Shown piece by piece: positions 36,479 to 46,151 of a stretch of DNA of 64,000 nucleotides. The stretch covers positions 3,348,001-3,412,000 of the forward strand of contig NZ_CP071409.1 in NCBI RefSeq assembly GCF_022647505.1. The letters are read 5' to 3'. Each line of letters starts with the position of its first letter. Positions within the stretch are counted from its first letter, which is position 1. The notes below the pieces were generated by a model. That model did not search any database, was not told where the DNA came from, and saw only the letters and a program-made list of their open reading frames with translations. This stretch comes from [Pantoea] beijingensis (GTDB lineage: Bacteria; Pseudomonadota; Gammaproteobacteria; Enterobacterales; Enterobacteriaceae). A program made the translations under genes and the position numbers.

Positions 36479-37397
36479 GGCCCACTCTCTCTTCTTTTAG
36501 AACGCGCGCTGCGGGTTTACGCTTGATCCATCTGCGTTTCTCACCACGCGTAATGCCACGCGCAAAATAACGCTCTACATAGTACTGACCAACAGACAGC
36601 ACGGATGTCATCAGCAGATACCACAGCGTCGCGACCAGCAACAGAGGGATCACCTGATAGGTACGCTGGTAGATAATTTGTGCTGAGAACAGAACGTCCT
36701 GTAGTGAAATAACCGAGACCACAGCGGTCGTTTTTAACTGCCCGATCATTTCATTACCTGCCGGGGGCAGAATGGCGCGCATGGCCTGTGGCAGTACGGT
36801 ATAGCGGAAAATTTCTGCCGGCCGGTAACCTAATGCTTTCGCCGCTTCCAGTTGGCCGTTCCCCACACTTTGGATACCCGCACGTACAATCTCTGCCGCA
36901 TACGCGGCCTGGTGCATCACCAGCGCAATCACCGCCGCGCTAAACGGGCTGATTAGCGTGTTAGCGGAGGTACTCCATAGCTCTCCCAGGCCCGGCAGAG
37001 AGATCGAAACAGTCGGATATAGCGCCGCAATGTTGTACCAAAGAAATAGCTGTACCAGCATTGGAACACCGCGAAAGAACCAGGTATAAGCCCAACTGAC
37101 ACTCACCAACACCGGATTGGAAGAGAGTCGCATCAGCGCCAACACCGTTCCGCCTGCAAAGCCAAGAATGACGGAGATGGCAGTAAGTTGCAGCGTCATC
37201 AGCACGCCGTTCAGAATCGACTCGGTGGTGAAGCTGTCAGCAATCACCTGCCATTCAAAGCGGGGGTTATGTACCATTGAGTTAGCGGCGGCCAGCAGCA
37301 GCAGCAACACAATAAAAGCGCTAATCCAGCGACCGTAATAGCGTTTCCCGACGATACGCAACGTATCGCGTTCGTTCACGCTTTCGGGTGAATTCAT
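36471..37397 (-). CDS. Amino-acid ABC permease, YxeN-like
   Basis: A 308-residue permease of the HisM/GlnP family with about five helices. It shows the family start block TLQLTAISVILGFAGG, the loop WFFRGVPMLVQLFLWY and the EAAKALGYRPAEIFRYTVLPQA coupling motif. It has an unusually basic C-terminal tail. It overlaps the binding-protein stop by 4 bases. Confidence 0.9.
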   Translation of the reverse strand: MNSPESVNERDTLRIVGKRYYGRWISAFIVLLLLLAAANSMVHNPRFEWQVIADSFTTESILNGVLMTLQLTAISVILGFAGGTVLALMRLSSNPVLVSVSWAYTWFFRGVPMLVQLFLWYNIAALYPTVSISLPGLGELWSTSANTLISPFSAAVIALVMHQAAYAAEIVRAGIQSVGNGQLEAAKALGYRPAEIFRYTVLPQAMRAILPPAGNEMIGQLKTTAVVSVISLQDVLFSAQIIYQRTYQVIPLLLVATLWYLLMTSVLSVGQYYVERYFARGITRGEKRRWIKRKPAARVLKEERVGHG

Positions 37398-38290
37398 TGA
37401 AAAATATCCTGATTACGTTTGGCTGCGGTTACCGCGCCAAAGCCAATCGACCACTTATCGAGGATTTTCTGATAAGAACCATCCTTAATCAGCGAGTTCA
37501 GCGCAGACTGAACCGCAGGCTCCAGCGGAGAATCTTTAGCCAGGGCTACGGATACCGGTGCATCATCGACCTGGATCTGTCCGCTCAGGGCCAGCACGGG
37601 CACTTGGCTGACCTGATAGATCAGCCCCTCATAGGGGCCAAAAAACATCGGTACGCGCCCGCTTACCACCGCCTGAACACCAGCCGGACGATCCGGGAAG
37701 ACGGCGGTTTTAATCGCGTCTTTCCCTGCGGCCTCACATGCCTTACTTGCCTCATCCAGGCGTGTCAGTTGCGTGGTGCCAGCACCGGCGCCCACGGGTT
37801 TACCACAGACATCAAGCAGCGAGGTGAACGGTTTTACGTTAGCATCCTTGCGGGTAATAATGCCGAGGCGAGACGCATTGTAATAGCCGATAAAATCGAC
37901 CTGCGTCAGGCGCTGTTTGGTTGCATTAATATTTGACAGGGCTACATCGTAGCGACCGGACTTCAGTCCGGGAATAATGTTGTCAAAGCCGCCGGTGTCG
38001 CGCCACTGCACCGGGATACCCAATCGTTCCCCGACCGCGTTCATGATATCAATCTCCCGGCCCGCCAGGGTGCGGTTATCTTCTTTATAGAATGTCGTTG
38101 GCGGCGTATTCGGATTGGTTCCCGCAATGATATAGCCACGTTTCAGGATATCCGCCGGCAACTGACTCTTCAGGCTGGCATCTGCGGAGACGTGCAACGT
38201 ACTTTCGGTTGGTACATTTTGCTCAGCGGCCCATGCACCGGGAAAACTGCCTACCAATAGCACTGAGAATAGCCATTTTGACACTTTCAT
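37394..38290 (-). CDS. Amino-acid binding protein, YxeM-like
   Basis: A 298-residue family 3 periplasmic binding protein with a signal peptide (cleavage near AWA/AE). Ligand-site features: PPTTFYKEDNRTLAGREIDIMNAVGERLG, SGRYDVALSNINATKQR and the C-terminal LIKDGSYQKILDKWSI. The ATG at 38290 is preferred over an upstream GTG because GGAGG lies 10 nt before it. First gene of the importer operon. Confidence 0.9.
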   Translation of the reverse strand: MKVSKWLFSVLLVGSFPGAWAAEQNVPTESTLHVSADASLKSQLPADILKRGYIIAGTNPNTPPTTFYKEDNRTLAGREIDIMNAVGERLGIPVQWRDTGGFDNIIPGLKSGRYDVALSNINATKQRLTQVDFIGYYNASRLGIITRKDANVKPFTSLLDVCGKPVGAGAGTTQLTRLDEASKACEAAGKDAIKTAVFPDRPAGVQAVVSGRVPMFFGPYEGLIYQVSQVPVLALSGQIQVDDAPVSVALAKDSPLEPAVQSALNSLIKDGSYQKILDKWSIGFGAVTAAKRNQDIFQ

Positions 38291-38631
38291 TTGCACTCTT
38301 CCTCCCGATCAAACATAACAACCCGTTCCGCAACGGAACGCATAGAAACCAACTCTTGTGTCTTGTGAGTAGTCTGAAGACGGCTCGCCTCAGCCTCTCA
38401 GGCCATTCTCACTGAACCCGCGGAACCGGAGCAAATGCGAAAAAAAGCTAAGCTTTGCCGGATATCACACAAGTCGTTACTGGGTAGAAGCGTAGGAACA
38501 TTGCCGAGCGAATAAGTGTGTCCGGAAGCCACCGCATAGCCGCGGCGAGAGAGACTACTGAGCGGGAGCGACAAAAATCGCGCAGCAAGAAAGTGGGGCA
38601 TTGATCGTCCACAATCTCCCCGGCGTCATGC
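38291..38631. other. Gap upstream of importer operon
   Basis: No supported gene. It holds the promoter of the importer operon, with a TTCCG/CGGAA repeat close to the binding-protein start. Minus-strand open frames in the middle resemble no family I know. Confidence 0.35.
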
Positions 38632-38667
38632 AAAAAAAAAGCCGCGATTATTATCGCGGCCTTTTTT
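38632..38667 (-). terminator. Rho-independent terminator of porin gene
   Basis: GCCGCGAT/ATCGCGGC with a 4-nt loop (38641-38660) is flanked by nine A on the left and six T on the right. Read on the minus strand it ends the porin transcript with a nine-T tract; it could also work in the other direction. Confidence 0.92.
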
Positions 38668-38680
38668 AACCCGGTCTCGA

Positions 38681-39817
38681 TTAGAAATCGTAGAACACGG
38701 TAATCCAGGTAGAATCGGGTTCGTCATCAGAACTGTTGGCCAACGTGCGCTCAACATATACCGACAGACCATAACCAATGGTAGTACCCGCACCAAGATA
38801 AACATGGTTCGCATGGAAATCTTCATTACCTTTAAGCTGCAGAGAGTCTGCTGCGACATAAGGCTGAATAGATTTCAGGAATGGTTTATCGATATTAAAG
38901 GTATAACCGACAAAACTCTCTACACCGTAACCACTACCCGCGAAAAACTTATCAACCGTATTTTCACGGCGGCTTGGCACAAAGTCTTTAAAGTAACTGG
39001 CGGTACCAACAATGTACCAGTTATTCGGTTGCCAGGTTAACGCTGTACCAGAAAGTTGCTGGTGATACTCTTTCTGACTATTTATATTATCTTTGATGTT
39101 GGCATTAGTACGGCTATATGCTGCACTCCATACCAGATCGTTGGTCAGTTTATAATCAAAGCCCAACCCACCGCCGTGCGTACGACGATAATCTAACGAA
39201 TCGCCAACCGGGGTTTCGTCTGCCGGCAGCAGATAATCGGCATATAACGTTACCGGGCCAAAATCGTTGGTATATTTAATAGAGCGTTTAGGGCGGTTAC
39301 TGCCGTCGAAATCGCCACCTATGCCTACGCCTGCGCCGTTAACCAGACCATCGTTATCCCAGACGTCACTTTTAATCGCAACGGTTGAGAAGTAAACGCC
39401 ACGCTGGTGACCGTACGTCAGCGTACCATAACGATCGTCTTTAAAACCGGCATATGACTGGCGTTGACGATCGCGCAGACCACGCTCGTTGTAGTGACCA
39501 TCCCACTCCAACGCATGCCCTAAATCCACTCCCCATTCGTAAAAACCAACAAACGAGGTATGTTCAGCTAATTTATAATCAGCGCCAAAACGGAAACGCG
39601 TACCGCCATCGTGGCCATTTTTATAATAGCCCGGCTCTGGACCGTTATTAAAAATCCATTCAGGGCGAATGCTTCCGCCCACTTTTAAACTTAATGGCGC
39701 CAGCAACGAATTACTTTGTGGGTTTTTCTCTAAAACGGTGATCTCAGCCCGCGCATTGGCAGATAACGCTGACAGAACAGCGCCGCCAATGAATATTGAC
39801 GTTTTTAATTTGCTCAT
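38681..39817 (-). CDS. Outer-membrane porin
   Basis: A 378-residue porin with a signal peptide (cleavage near ANARA/EI). The mature protein is a run of amphipathic beta strands (LKVGGSIRPEWIF, GTRFRFGADYKLAEHTSFVGFYEW, RQSYAGFKDDRYGTLTYGHQRG) ending in the terminal phenylalanine of outer-membrane barrels (TVFYDF). It resembles general Gram-negative porins but is not clearly OmpC or OmpF. Its place next to the importer operon suggests it may help substrate cross the outer membrane. Confidence 0.85.
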   Translation of the reverse strand: MSKLKTSIFIGGAVLSALSANARAEITVLEKNPQSNSLLAPLSLKVGGSIRPEWIFNNGPEPGYYKNGHDGGTRFRFGADYKLAEHTSFVGFYEWGVDLGHALEWDGHYNERGLRDRQRQSYAGFKDDRYGTLTYGHQRGVYFSTVAIKSDVWDNDGLVNGAGVGIGGDFDGSNRPKRSIKYTNDFGPVTLYADYLLPADETPVGDSLDYRRTHGGGLGFDYKLTNDLVWSAAYSRTNANIKDNINSQKEYHQQLSGTALTWQPNNWYIVGTASYFKDFVPSRRENTVDKFFAGSGYGVESFVGYTFNIDKPFLKSIQPYVAADSLQLKGNEDFHANHVYLGAGTTIGYGLSVYVERTLANSSDDEPDSTWITVFYDF

Positions 39818-41009
39818 TAATTACCCTGTCTCCAACTTTTATTTTTGTTATGCCCGTCATACTTGAATTTGCATCATGACCTTATTAATTCAGCTTGCAG
39901 AAAACTCGAGATACCGCAATTCCGTCGAAGTTTATAAAAAAATAAACCTCGGGGAACTAACGTATCTGCAATTTGAAGATTCAGAGACATATTGCATTTA
40001 CGTGACGTTGCGCCACGAATAAATGTTTAACACAAGTGTAATATGCAACAAAGTAAAAAATACGAACACCCACATGCTATTGATGATCGGGATTTGGTTG
40101 TTTTATAAACAAATGTATTTATGAAAGTAACAAAATGAAAGGAAATACAAAATAGCGGTCAACATATCAGCAATATGCGTCATTATTAGTCTTTTTAATA
40201 ATTAAAGGCATAATTATTAGAAACATTTAATAACAATTTAATCTGATGAATAGCATCATTAAGTAAACATTTTGCAAGTTAGCCGTCAATTCATGGTTAA
40301 AACTGTGGGTATATCTCGCCAAAAATATAAAAAAAACAGAGCAATACACTAATGAATAAGAAAAATCCAATTTTATCAAATGGATGGATTAATCTCTAAA
40401 AAAACGTTTATCACCTTACAATAGGATACAACCATCAATCTCGCGAAGATAAGGCGATACTTTTGTACTCCCCTTGGGCAGCCGTTATATGAAAAAGTTC
40501 CATTTATCTGCGATAAACGCTCTCACAGTGCTCAGCTATTAAACAGAACCATTTCTGAAAACGGCATGATTGACTCCGCTCCACCTCTTGAATAATGACA
40601 TCGTATTTGTCCTCCGATTTAATTCTTATCGTTAGCTAACTCGACACAGCAAATAAAAAACCATTATATCCCCCTGTTTTTCTGGCATTGATGCGGGACC
40701 TGAAGGAGCTTACCCTGCAACTGAAAACGGCGGGTTCTGCCGTTCAGCCAATGAGGCCACGCCATTCTGCCCTCACTCGGTTTAAATCATCTTCGCTAAA
40801 GGTATATCATCAGATTTGCCGCGCTATCCGATGAACCGTTAGTGATGTAGCAGTTCCTGCTGAATATTGGCTCGCGGGAATTTTCCGCCGTCAGCCCACA
40901 GCGGCCCCTTAACCATCAGAAGAAAGTCTTTCAGGTGCAGAAGATGGCGGTGCCGTTCACGGCATGATTGATATGATGTGGAATTCCTCTGCTACAGGAT
41001 GTATCACCG
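39818..41009. other. 1.2-kb gene-free stretch
   Basis: No gene could be supported. The left 600 bases are A+T-rich and hold the porin promoter. The right part (about 40,660-41,000) is G+C-richer and has a plus-strand stretch of about 50 codons without a stop (DLKELTLQLKTAG inside) that may be gene debris; the family is not recognised. Confidence 0.4.
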
Positions 41010-42023
41010 ATGTCAAAGACGGTAGAACAGATCGCCACCGCGCTGAGTCTCTCAGTGACTACCGTCCGCCTGGTGTTGAACGGTAAAGCCGAACAGCACC
41101 GTATCAGTGCTAAAACGCGCGCTCGGATCGCGACTTATGTTGATCGCTATGGCTATACCGTGAATCACACAGCGCGTAGCCTTAAGCTGAATAAAACCGA
41201 TACCCTTGGACTGATTTTACCTCATCTGACTTCTCCCTTTTTCTCCGCACTGACGGAAAAGCTGGAGATGCGCTGTCGCGAAAACGGTTACCAGTTGATG
41301 ATCGGCTGTAGTTATGATGACAGCCAGCAGGAAAATCAGCTGCTGGACTCGCTAGCGCAGCACAATGTTGACGGGTTATTTATAGTGCCTTCCACGCGGC
41401 AATCGCAGGAAAGCCACATTAAACACCGCAACCGCCCGATGATCGTTCTCGATCGAGATGTTGGTCGTCGTGACCGTCCTCTGGTCGTGAGTGACAATCT
41501 GCAGGGGAGTGAAATGCTGACGGAAGCGATGCTGCAGGCGGGAGTAAAACCCGCGCTGTTTATGGCGGGTGATATCCAACATCCCGTCATCCGTGAGCGG
41601 ATTCTGGGCTATCGTAACGCCTTACGCGCCGCCGGGCTGACCGACACTCAAGAAGGGCAGTTGGCAGATTGCCATAACCGCTGTGAGGATGGAGCGCGTA
41701 TCATGCGCCAGTATCTGCACCGCCACCCACAGCCGCCCGATGCCTTTATTGCGTCATCGTTAGCGATGCTGGAGGGCGCGTTACGTGAATTACGCGGATG
41801 GTGCGGGCATATTCCGCCGCATATTCATATCGGTACCTTCGAAGAGCACGCCATGCTTGGTTTTTTGCCCAACACATTGTGGTCTGTCAGGCAAAATGAA
41901 CATTTATGGGCCCAACACGCCTTTGATGCCATGCAGCAAGCGCTGGCCGGCGATCGCCAGCCGCAAAAACATGTTATACCGATGTCATTGATGTATCGCG
42001 CTGGCGCGGTTATGCCCGAATGA
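41010..42023 (+). CDS. LacI-family regulator
   Basis: A 337-residue LacI/GalR regulator of the FruR/ScrR-like type. It has helix-turn-helix VEQIATALSLSVTTVRLVLNGKAEQHRISAKT, hinge-region YTVNHTARSLKLNKT and effector domain with LGLILPHLTSPFFSALTEK and DGLFIVPS. It converges on the ureide operon rather than heading it, so its target is not certain; that operon or the porin are candidates. Upstream ribosome binding site weak. Confidence 0.88.
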   Translation: MSKTVEQIATALSLSVTTVRLVLNGKAEQHRISAKTRARIATYVDRYGYTVNHTARSLKLNKTDTLGLILPHLTSPFFSALTEKLEMRCRENGYQLMIGCSYDDSQQENQLLDSLAQHNVDGLFIVPSTRQSQESHIKHRNRPMIVLDRDVGRRDRPLVVSDNLQGSEMLTEAMLQAGVKPALFMAGDIQHPVIRERILGYRNALRAAGLTDTQEGQLADCHNRCEDGARIMRQYLHRHPQPPDAFIASSLAMLEGALRELRGWCGHIPPHIHIGTFEEHAMLGFLPNTLWSVRQNEHLWAQHAFDAMQQALAGDRQPQKHVIPMSLMYRAGAVMPE

Positions 42024-42116
42024 TATTGATGATGGCACATCCCACCAGCGACGTCATGCTAACTCACGCTCGCGCCCGCGCTTCCGTAAACACGTCTTAT
42101 CACACCTCAAGCATAC

Positions 42117-42614
42117 TCATTGGCGTATGGCGTTCCCCCTTTCATCGATTACGGTAATCGCCTCGCTAAGCGGAACAAATTGCTCATCAGTGCGTGTCCC
42201 GTTGATAAAAGTGAGCACCACAAAACGGGCCGGTTGACCACAGGCTGTTATCGGATAGTGCCAGGTATCAGGATGATAATGAATGCCGAAATGCGTCGGC
42301 ACACGAAAAGCACGCAGTGTCGCGAGATCGGGAAGATCATCATCACCATGTTGCGCCACCAGCACCATATAGCTCTCCCCATAGCACGGCATAAACACCT
42401 GCGATGAAAAGATATGCCGCTCCATTTCCGCAACCATTAGTGGAAAGGTCGTTGGGGGAACCTCAACAACGCTCAGGCGTGGCCTGGCACTGTCTCGACC
42501 GTTGTGCAGTTCATCGATCAATTCGACACGCGTTTGTCCATGCCCCAGTGGCAATAACTGACCAAAGGGAGCAAAGGCATTGGCTGAGATCGGCTCGAGT
42601 ATGATGTTTGCCAT
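42117..42614 (-). CDS. allA: Ureidoglycolate lyase
   Basis: A 165-residue AllA-family cupin enzyme that splits ureidoglycolate into glyoxylate and urea. The metal and active-site stretch HFGIHYHPDTWHYPI is present, as is the N-terminal ISANAFAPFGQLL and FSSQVFMPCYGESYMVLVA. It begins in the stop of the puuE-like gene (TAATG) and is the last gene of the five-gene operon. Confidence 0.9.
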   Translation of the reverse strand: MANIILEPISANAFAPFGQLLPLGHGQTRVELIDELHNGRDSARPRLSVVEVPPTTFPLMVAEMERHIFSSQVFMPCYGESYMVLVAQHGDDDLPDLATLRAFRVPTHFGIHYHPDTWHYPITACGQPARFVVLTFINGTRTDEQFVPLSEAITVIDERGNAIRQ

Positions 42615-43531
42615 TATGCTGACGCCCTGAACGGATGATGCTGAAGCCAGTGCGAGGCTATCTCATTCCGCTTACAGATCCAGACACCGGGCTTGCTACG
42701 GACATAATCCAAAAAACGCATCAGACCCGAGGCTCTGCCGGGATGCCCTAACAGCCGCATATGCATCCCAACGCTCATCATCTTCGGGGAAATCGCCCCC
42801 TCGGCATATAACACATCAAAACTTTCCCGCAGATAAACGAAGAAATCATCGCCGGTAGCGAAGTTACCCGTGCTCCACTTCAGATCGTTATTCGTCAGAG
42901 TATAAGGAACCACCAAATGCGGACACCCTGCCAGCGTCACGTAGTAGGGAAGTTCATCGTTATAGCTATCACTGTCATACACAAAGCCTCCTTCCTCCAT
43001 CAACAGGCGACGCGTGTTGATGGAGGGTCCGTAACGGCAATACCAACCCGATGGACGTTCTCCCATGGTCTTATGCAGGCTGTCGATTGCCAGCTGAATA
43101 TGTTTTCTCTCTTCTTCTTCGGATAATTTATAGTGTTCTATCCAGCGCCAACCATGGCAACAGATATCATGTCCTGCCTGTTTTATCGCGATGGCCGCTG
43201 CGGGGTTTCTTTCCAGCGCCAGGGCACAGGCAAACACCGTCATGGGCAACTGACGCTCGGAAAAAATACGCATCAGCCGCCAAAACCCTATCCTGCTGCC
43301 ATATTCAAACATCGACTCTGCGGCCAGGTCTCGCTCACCCCGCACAACTGAAGAAGCGGACATTTCCACCAGCCCGATATCGCTGTAGCCGTCACCATCA
43401 CCGATGCTGTTTTCCGAGCCCTCTTCATAGTTAAGTACAAAGTTCAGCGCCAGACGTGCTCCGCCCGGCCAACCGGCATGAGGAGGATGCTCACCATAGC
43501 CGGTAAAATCACGTTCCAGGGATATGCTCAT
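42614..43531 (-). CDS. puuE: PuuE-type allantoinase
   Basis: A 305-residue protein of the polysaccharide-deacetylase fold, matching cofactor-free allantoinase PuuE of Pseudomonas. Shared stretches: RDFTGYGEHPPHAGWPGGARLALNFVLNYEEGSE in outline, EYGSRIGFWRLMRIF, HDICCHGWRWI, VYDSDSYNDELPYY and SVGMHMRLLGHPGR. Allantoinase opens the hydantoin ring to give allantoate. The ATG at 43531 has GGAGAC upstream. It is coupled to allA, so the operon acts on ureides; the exact substrate is unproven. Confidence 0.85.
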   Translation of the reverse strand: MSISLERDFTGYGEHPPHAGWPGGARLALNFVLNYEEGSENSIGDGDGYSDIGLVEMSASSVVRGERDLAAESMFEYGSRIGFWRLMRIFSERQLPMTVFACALALERNPAAAIAIKQAGHDICCHGWRWIEHYKLSEEEERKHIQLAIDSLHKTMGERPSGWYCRYGPSINTRRLLMEEGGFVYDSDSYNDELPYYVTLAGCPHLVVPYTLTNNDLKWSTGNFATGDDFFVYLRESFDVLYAEGAISPKMMSVGMHMRLLGHPGRASGLMRFLDYVRSKPGVWICKRNEIASHWLQHHPFRASA

Positions 43532-43565
43532 CAAATGTCTCCATCAGGATTATCATAAAATACAC

Positions 43566-44576
43566 TCAGAACTGTTGTTCCTGTCGGCCACGAACTATCT
43601 GCGATAAGGTGACGGCGATAATCAACGCGCCACCGTAGAACATCTCCTGAATAAATGAACTGAATCCCAGGAACACCAGCCCGGTAATGCCTGTGACCAG
43701 AAAGTAGACCGCGACCGTCGTCCCCCACGGATTAAAACGGCCAGGAACAATACAGGTAGAGCCGAGGAACGCGGCGGCAAAGGCCGGTAACTGATAGGAA
43801 ATCCCCGAGACCGGGTCGGCCGCGCCCTGGGTTCCGGTATAAAGCACACCCGCCAGCGCACCTAAAAAACCCGACGCGATCATGCAGAGCACCCTGACTC
43901 GATCTGTGTTGATACCCGATAGCCGGGCAACCTCTCGCCCTTTCCCCACGAACAAAATACGGCGACCAAACGCGGTATATTCCAGGACGTACCACAACAC
44001 CAGAGCCACACCGATGGCGTAATAAAATTCAAGCGGAATACCGAACAGACGTTGCACAATAACCGCATTGATCAATACATTTGACACGCCGCTGATTGTC
44101 ATTGAATCGCTCAGCCAAAGCGTAATACCGTGCACGAAAGTGCCAACCCCCAGCGTGACAATCAGCGAATGGATGCGAAATAAGGTCATTAACAAACCGT
44201 TGATGGCACCAATAACGATACCTAATAGCAACGCTGCGGTAATCGCCCAGCCAATGCCGATACCATGATTCACATTCATGACTGCAATCAGTACTGAAGA
44301 CAGCGTCATGGTATAAGCGATGGACAAGTCGAAATCATTAGCCGTTAGCGGAATCAACAGACCCAGCGTAATCACCACCAGTACCGCCTGCGATCCCAGG
44401 ATGGTAGAAAAATTGCCCCACGTGAGAAAAGTATCGGGTTTCAGATAACCAAAAAAAGCCATCATGACGATCCAAACGATAATTAATCCGAACTGTTCGG
44501 CACGCTGGATCCATTTTTTTGAGGATGGGATAGTGTGCTTCACTGACGATAGTGCATTAAGCGTTTTATCTGACAT
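43566..44576 (-). CDS. RbsC-type ABC permease
   Basis: A 336-residue permease of the ribose/nucleoside class with about nine helices: LIPLTANDFDLSIAYTMTLSSVLIAV (the ND-DLS motif), LLMTLFRIHSLIVTLGVGTFV, ARLSGINTDRVR and QLPAFAAAFLGSTCI. Third gene of the operon, between ATPase and allantoinase genes. Confidence 0.9.
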   Translation of the reverse strand: MSDKTLNALSSVKHTIPSSKKWIQRAEQFGLIIVWIVMMAFFGYLKPDTFLTWGNFSTILGSQAVLVVITLGLLIPLTANDFDLSIAYTMTLSSVLIAVMNVNHGIGIGWAITAALLLGIVIGAINGLLMTLFRIHSLIVTLGVGTFVHGITLWLSDSMTISGVSNVLINAVIVQRLFGIPLEFYYAIGVALVLWYVLEYTAFGRRILFVGKGREVARLSGINTDRVRVLCMIASGFLGALAGVLYTGTQGAADPVSGISYQLPAFAAAFLGSTCIVPGRFNPWGTTVAVYFLVTGITGLVFLGFSSFIQEMFYGGALIIAVTLSQIVRGRQEQQF

Positions 44577-44594
44577 GCGTACACCTCGTGTTGA

Positions 44595-46151
44595 TTAGCT
44601 ACCCTGCAGGCAGCGTTCGGCAATATGCTCTTTGGTCAGTCCGGTGCCGCTTAGCGTGGCAATAACCTTCCCCTGAGAAAAAATCAGTACGCGATCGCAA
44701 ATCATCGCCAACTGTTCATAATCAGAACTCGCGCACAGCACGGTTGCACCTGCGCTCGCGGCATCGCTGATATGACGGAATACGGTTTGACGTGCGCCGA
44801 CGTCAATACCCTGGGTCGGTTCATCCAACAGAACTAAACGGGGGGATTGCTGTAGCCATTTGGCTAACAGCACTTTTTGCTGGTTACCACCGCTTAGCGC
44901 CGACATCGGTAAAGCGGGGTTTGAGGGCCTAACGTCAAAATGCCGTCCTAACTCACCGGCCCGCTGGAGCATACCGTTACGATCCAACTTCAGGCGGCGA
45001 AACCAGTGGCGCAATACCGGCATGGTGACGTTATCGACCACCGACAGCGAACCGATCGCACCGTTATTCAAACGATCGCCTGGTATCAGCACAATACCTT
45101 GCCGAATGGCTCGCCGAGGGGTCAGATGGGCCGGGTTCAGTTGTTGGTTGCCAAGCACAACGCTACCGGTTGCCTGACGCGCGCCATACAACAGATAAGG
45201 CACCTCGTCATAACCGGAACCGATCAGGCCGGTCAATCCGATCACCTCTCCGGCACTGGCTGAAAGCGTCAAGTCATCCAGCATTCCCCCACGCAACTTC
45301 GTCACCGTCAAATGCCCGTCGGCTACGGATGGAGAGAGTGCTGGACGATCGCTGAGTATCAGGCGGCGACCGATGATGGCTTCAATAATGTCCTGCCGTG
45401 TAGAGCACCCGGTATCAATTCTGGCCGCGACCTTACCATCCCGTAACACCGTCAGCCGCTGGGTAATTTCAAGAACCTCATCCACATCATGGGAAACGAA
45501 CACCACACTGGCTCCCCCGGCTACCACATTGCGCACCACCTTAAATAAGGTCGAGACGTCCCGACGGGGTAAAAATGGCGTCGGTTCGTCCAGCACCAAT
45601 AGGCCATTACCGGCCCCACCGCCGCTACGCATCTCTTCAGCCGCTCGGACAATGGCCAGCAAAGCACGCTGCACAGGAGAAAGGTCGGCAAGAATCGCCG
45701 TAGGATCGAGGGCAATGCCATAAGATTCAAAACACGTTTCTGCTGCACGCCGCTCATGTCGCCAATTGATCGCCACAGATTTTTCGTTAGCCAGCCGACC
45801 TATCAGCAGGTTTTCCAGCACGCTCAACGCGGGAATCAACGCCAACTGCTGGTGAACAAAACTGATGCGATGATGACGGAAGGCCCCGGCAGCCAAAGGA
45901 AGCGGTACATCAGTGCCACAGATCGCCAACTGCCCGCCAGGATCCGGGGCGTGGAAACCCGCCAGTATTTTTATCAGCGTTGATTTTCCACAGCCGTTTT
46001 GCCCCAGCAGACCATGCACTTCGCCACGGGCGATCTCCAGCGAAACATTATCCAGCGCCCGCTGGCCACCAAACGTTTTGGTTATTCCCGACAATCGCAA
46101 GGCCGGTGGCTGGGCAGATGCGCTCTGCCACGCGAGATTAAGCGCGCTCAT
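44595..46151 (-). CDS. RbsA-type double ABC ATPase
   Basis: A 518-residue ATPase with two nucleotide-binding domains. The first has Walker A GLLGQNGCGKST and Walker B LLVLDEPTPFL. The second has the degenerate Walker A LTGLIGSGYDE normal for this class, signature LSGGNQQKVLLAKWL and Walker B LVLLDEPTQGIDVG. The ATG at 46151 overlaps the binding-protein stop (ATGA) and is preferred to one four codons upstream. Confidence 0.9.
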   Translation of the reverse strand: MSALNLAWQSASAQPPALRLSGITKTFGGQRALDNVSLEIARGEVHGLLGQNGCGKSTLIKILAGFHAPDPGGQLAICGTDVPLPLAAGAFRHHRISFVHQQLALIPALSVLENLLIGRLANEKSVAINWRHERRAAETCFESYGIALDPTAILADLSPVQRALLAIVRAAEEMRSGGGAGNGLLVLDEPTPFLPRRDVSTLFKVVRNVVAGGASVVFVSHDVDEVLEITQRLTVLRDGKVAARIDTGCSTRQDIIEAIIGRRLILSDRPALSPSVADGHLTVTKLRGGMLDDLTLSASAGEVIGLTGLIGSGYDEVPYLLYGARQATGSVVLGNQQLNPAHLTPRRAIRQGIVLIPGDRLNNGAIGSLSVVDNVTMPVLRHWFRRLKLDRNGMLQRAGELGRHFDVRPSNPALPMSALSGGNQQKVLLAKWLQQSPRLVLLDEPTQGIDVGARQTVFRHISDAASAGATVLCASSDYEQLAMICDRVLIFSQGKVIATLSGTGLTKEHIAERCLQGS

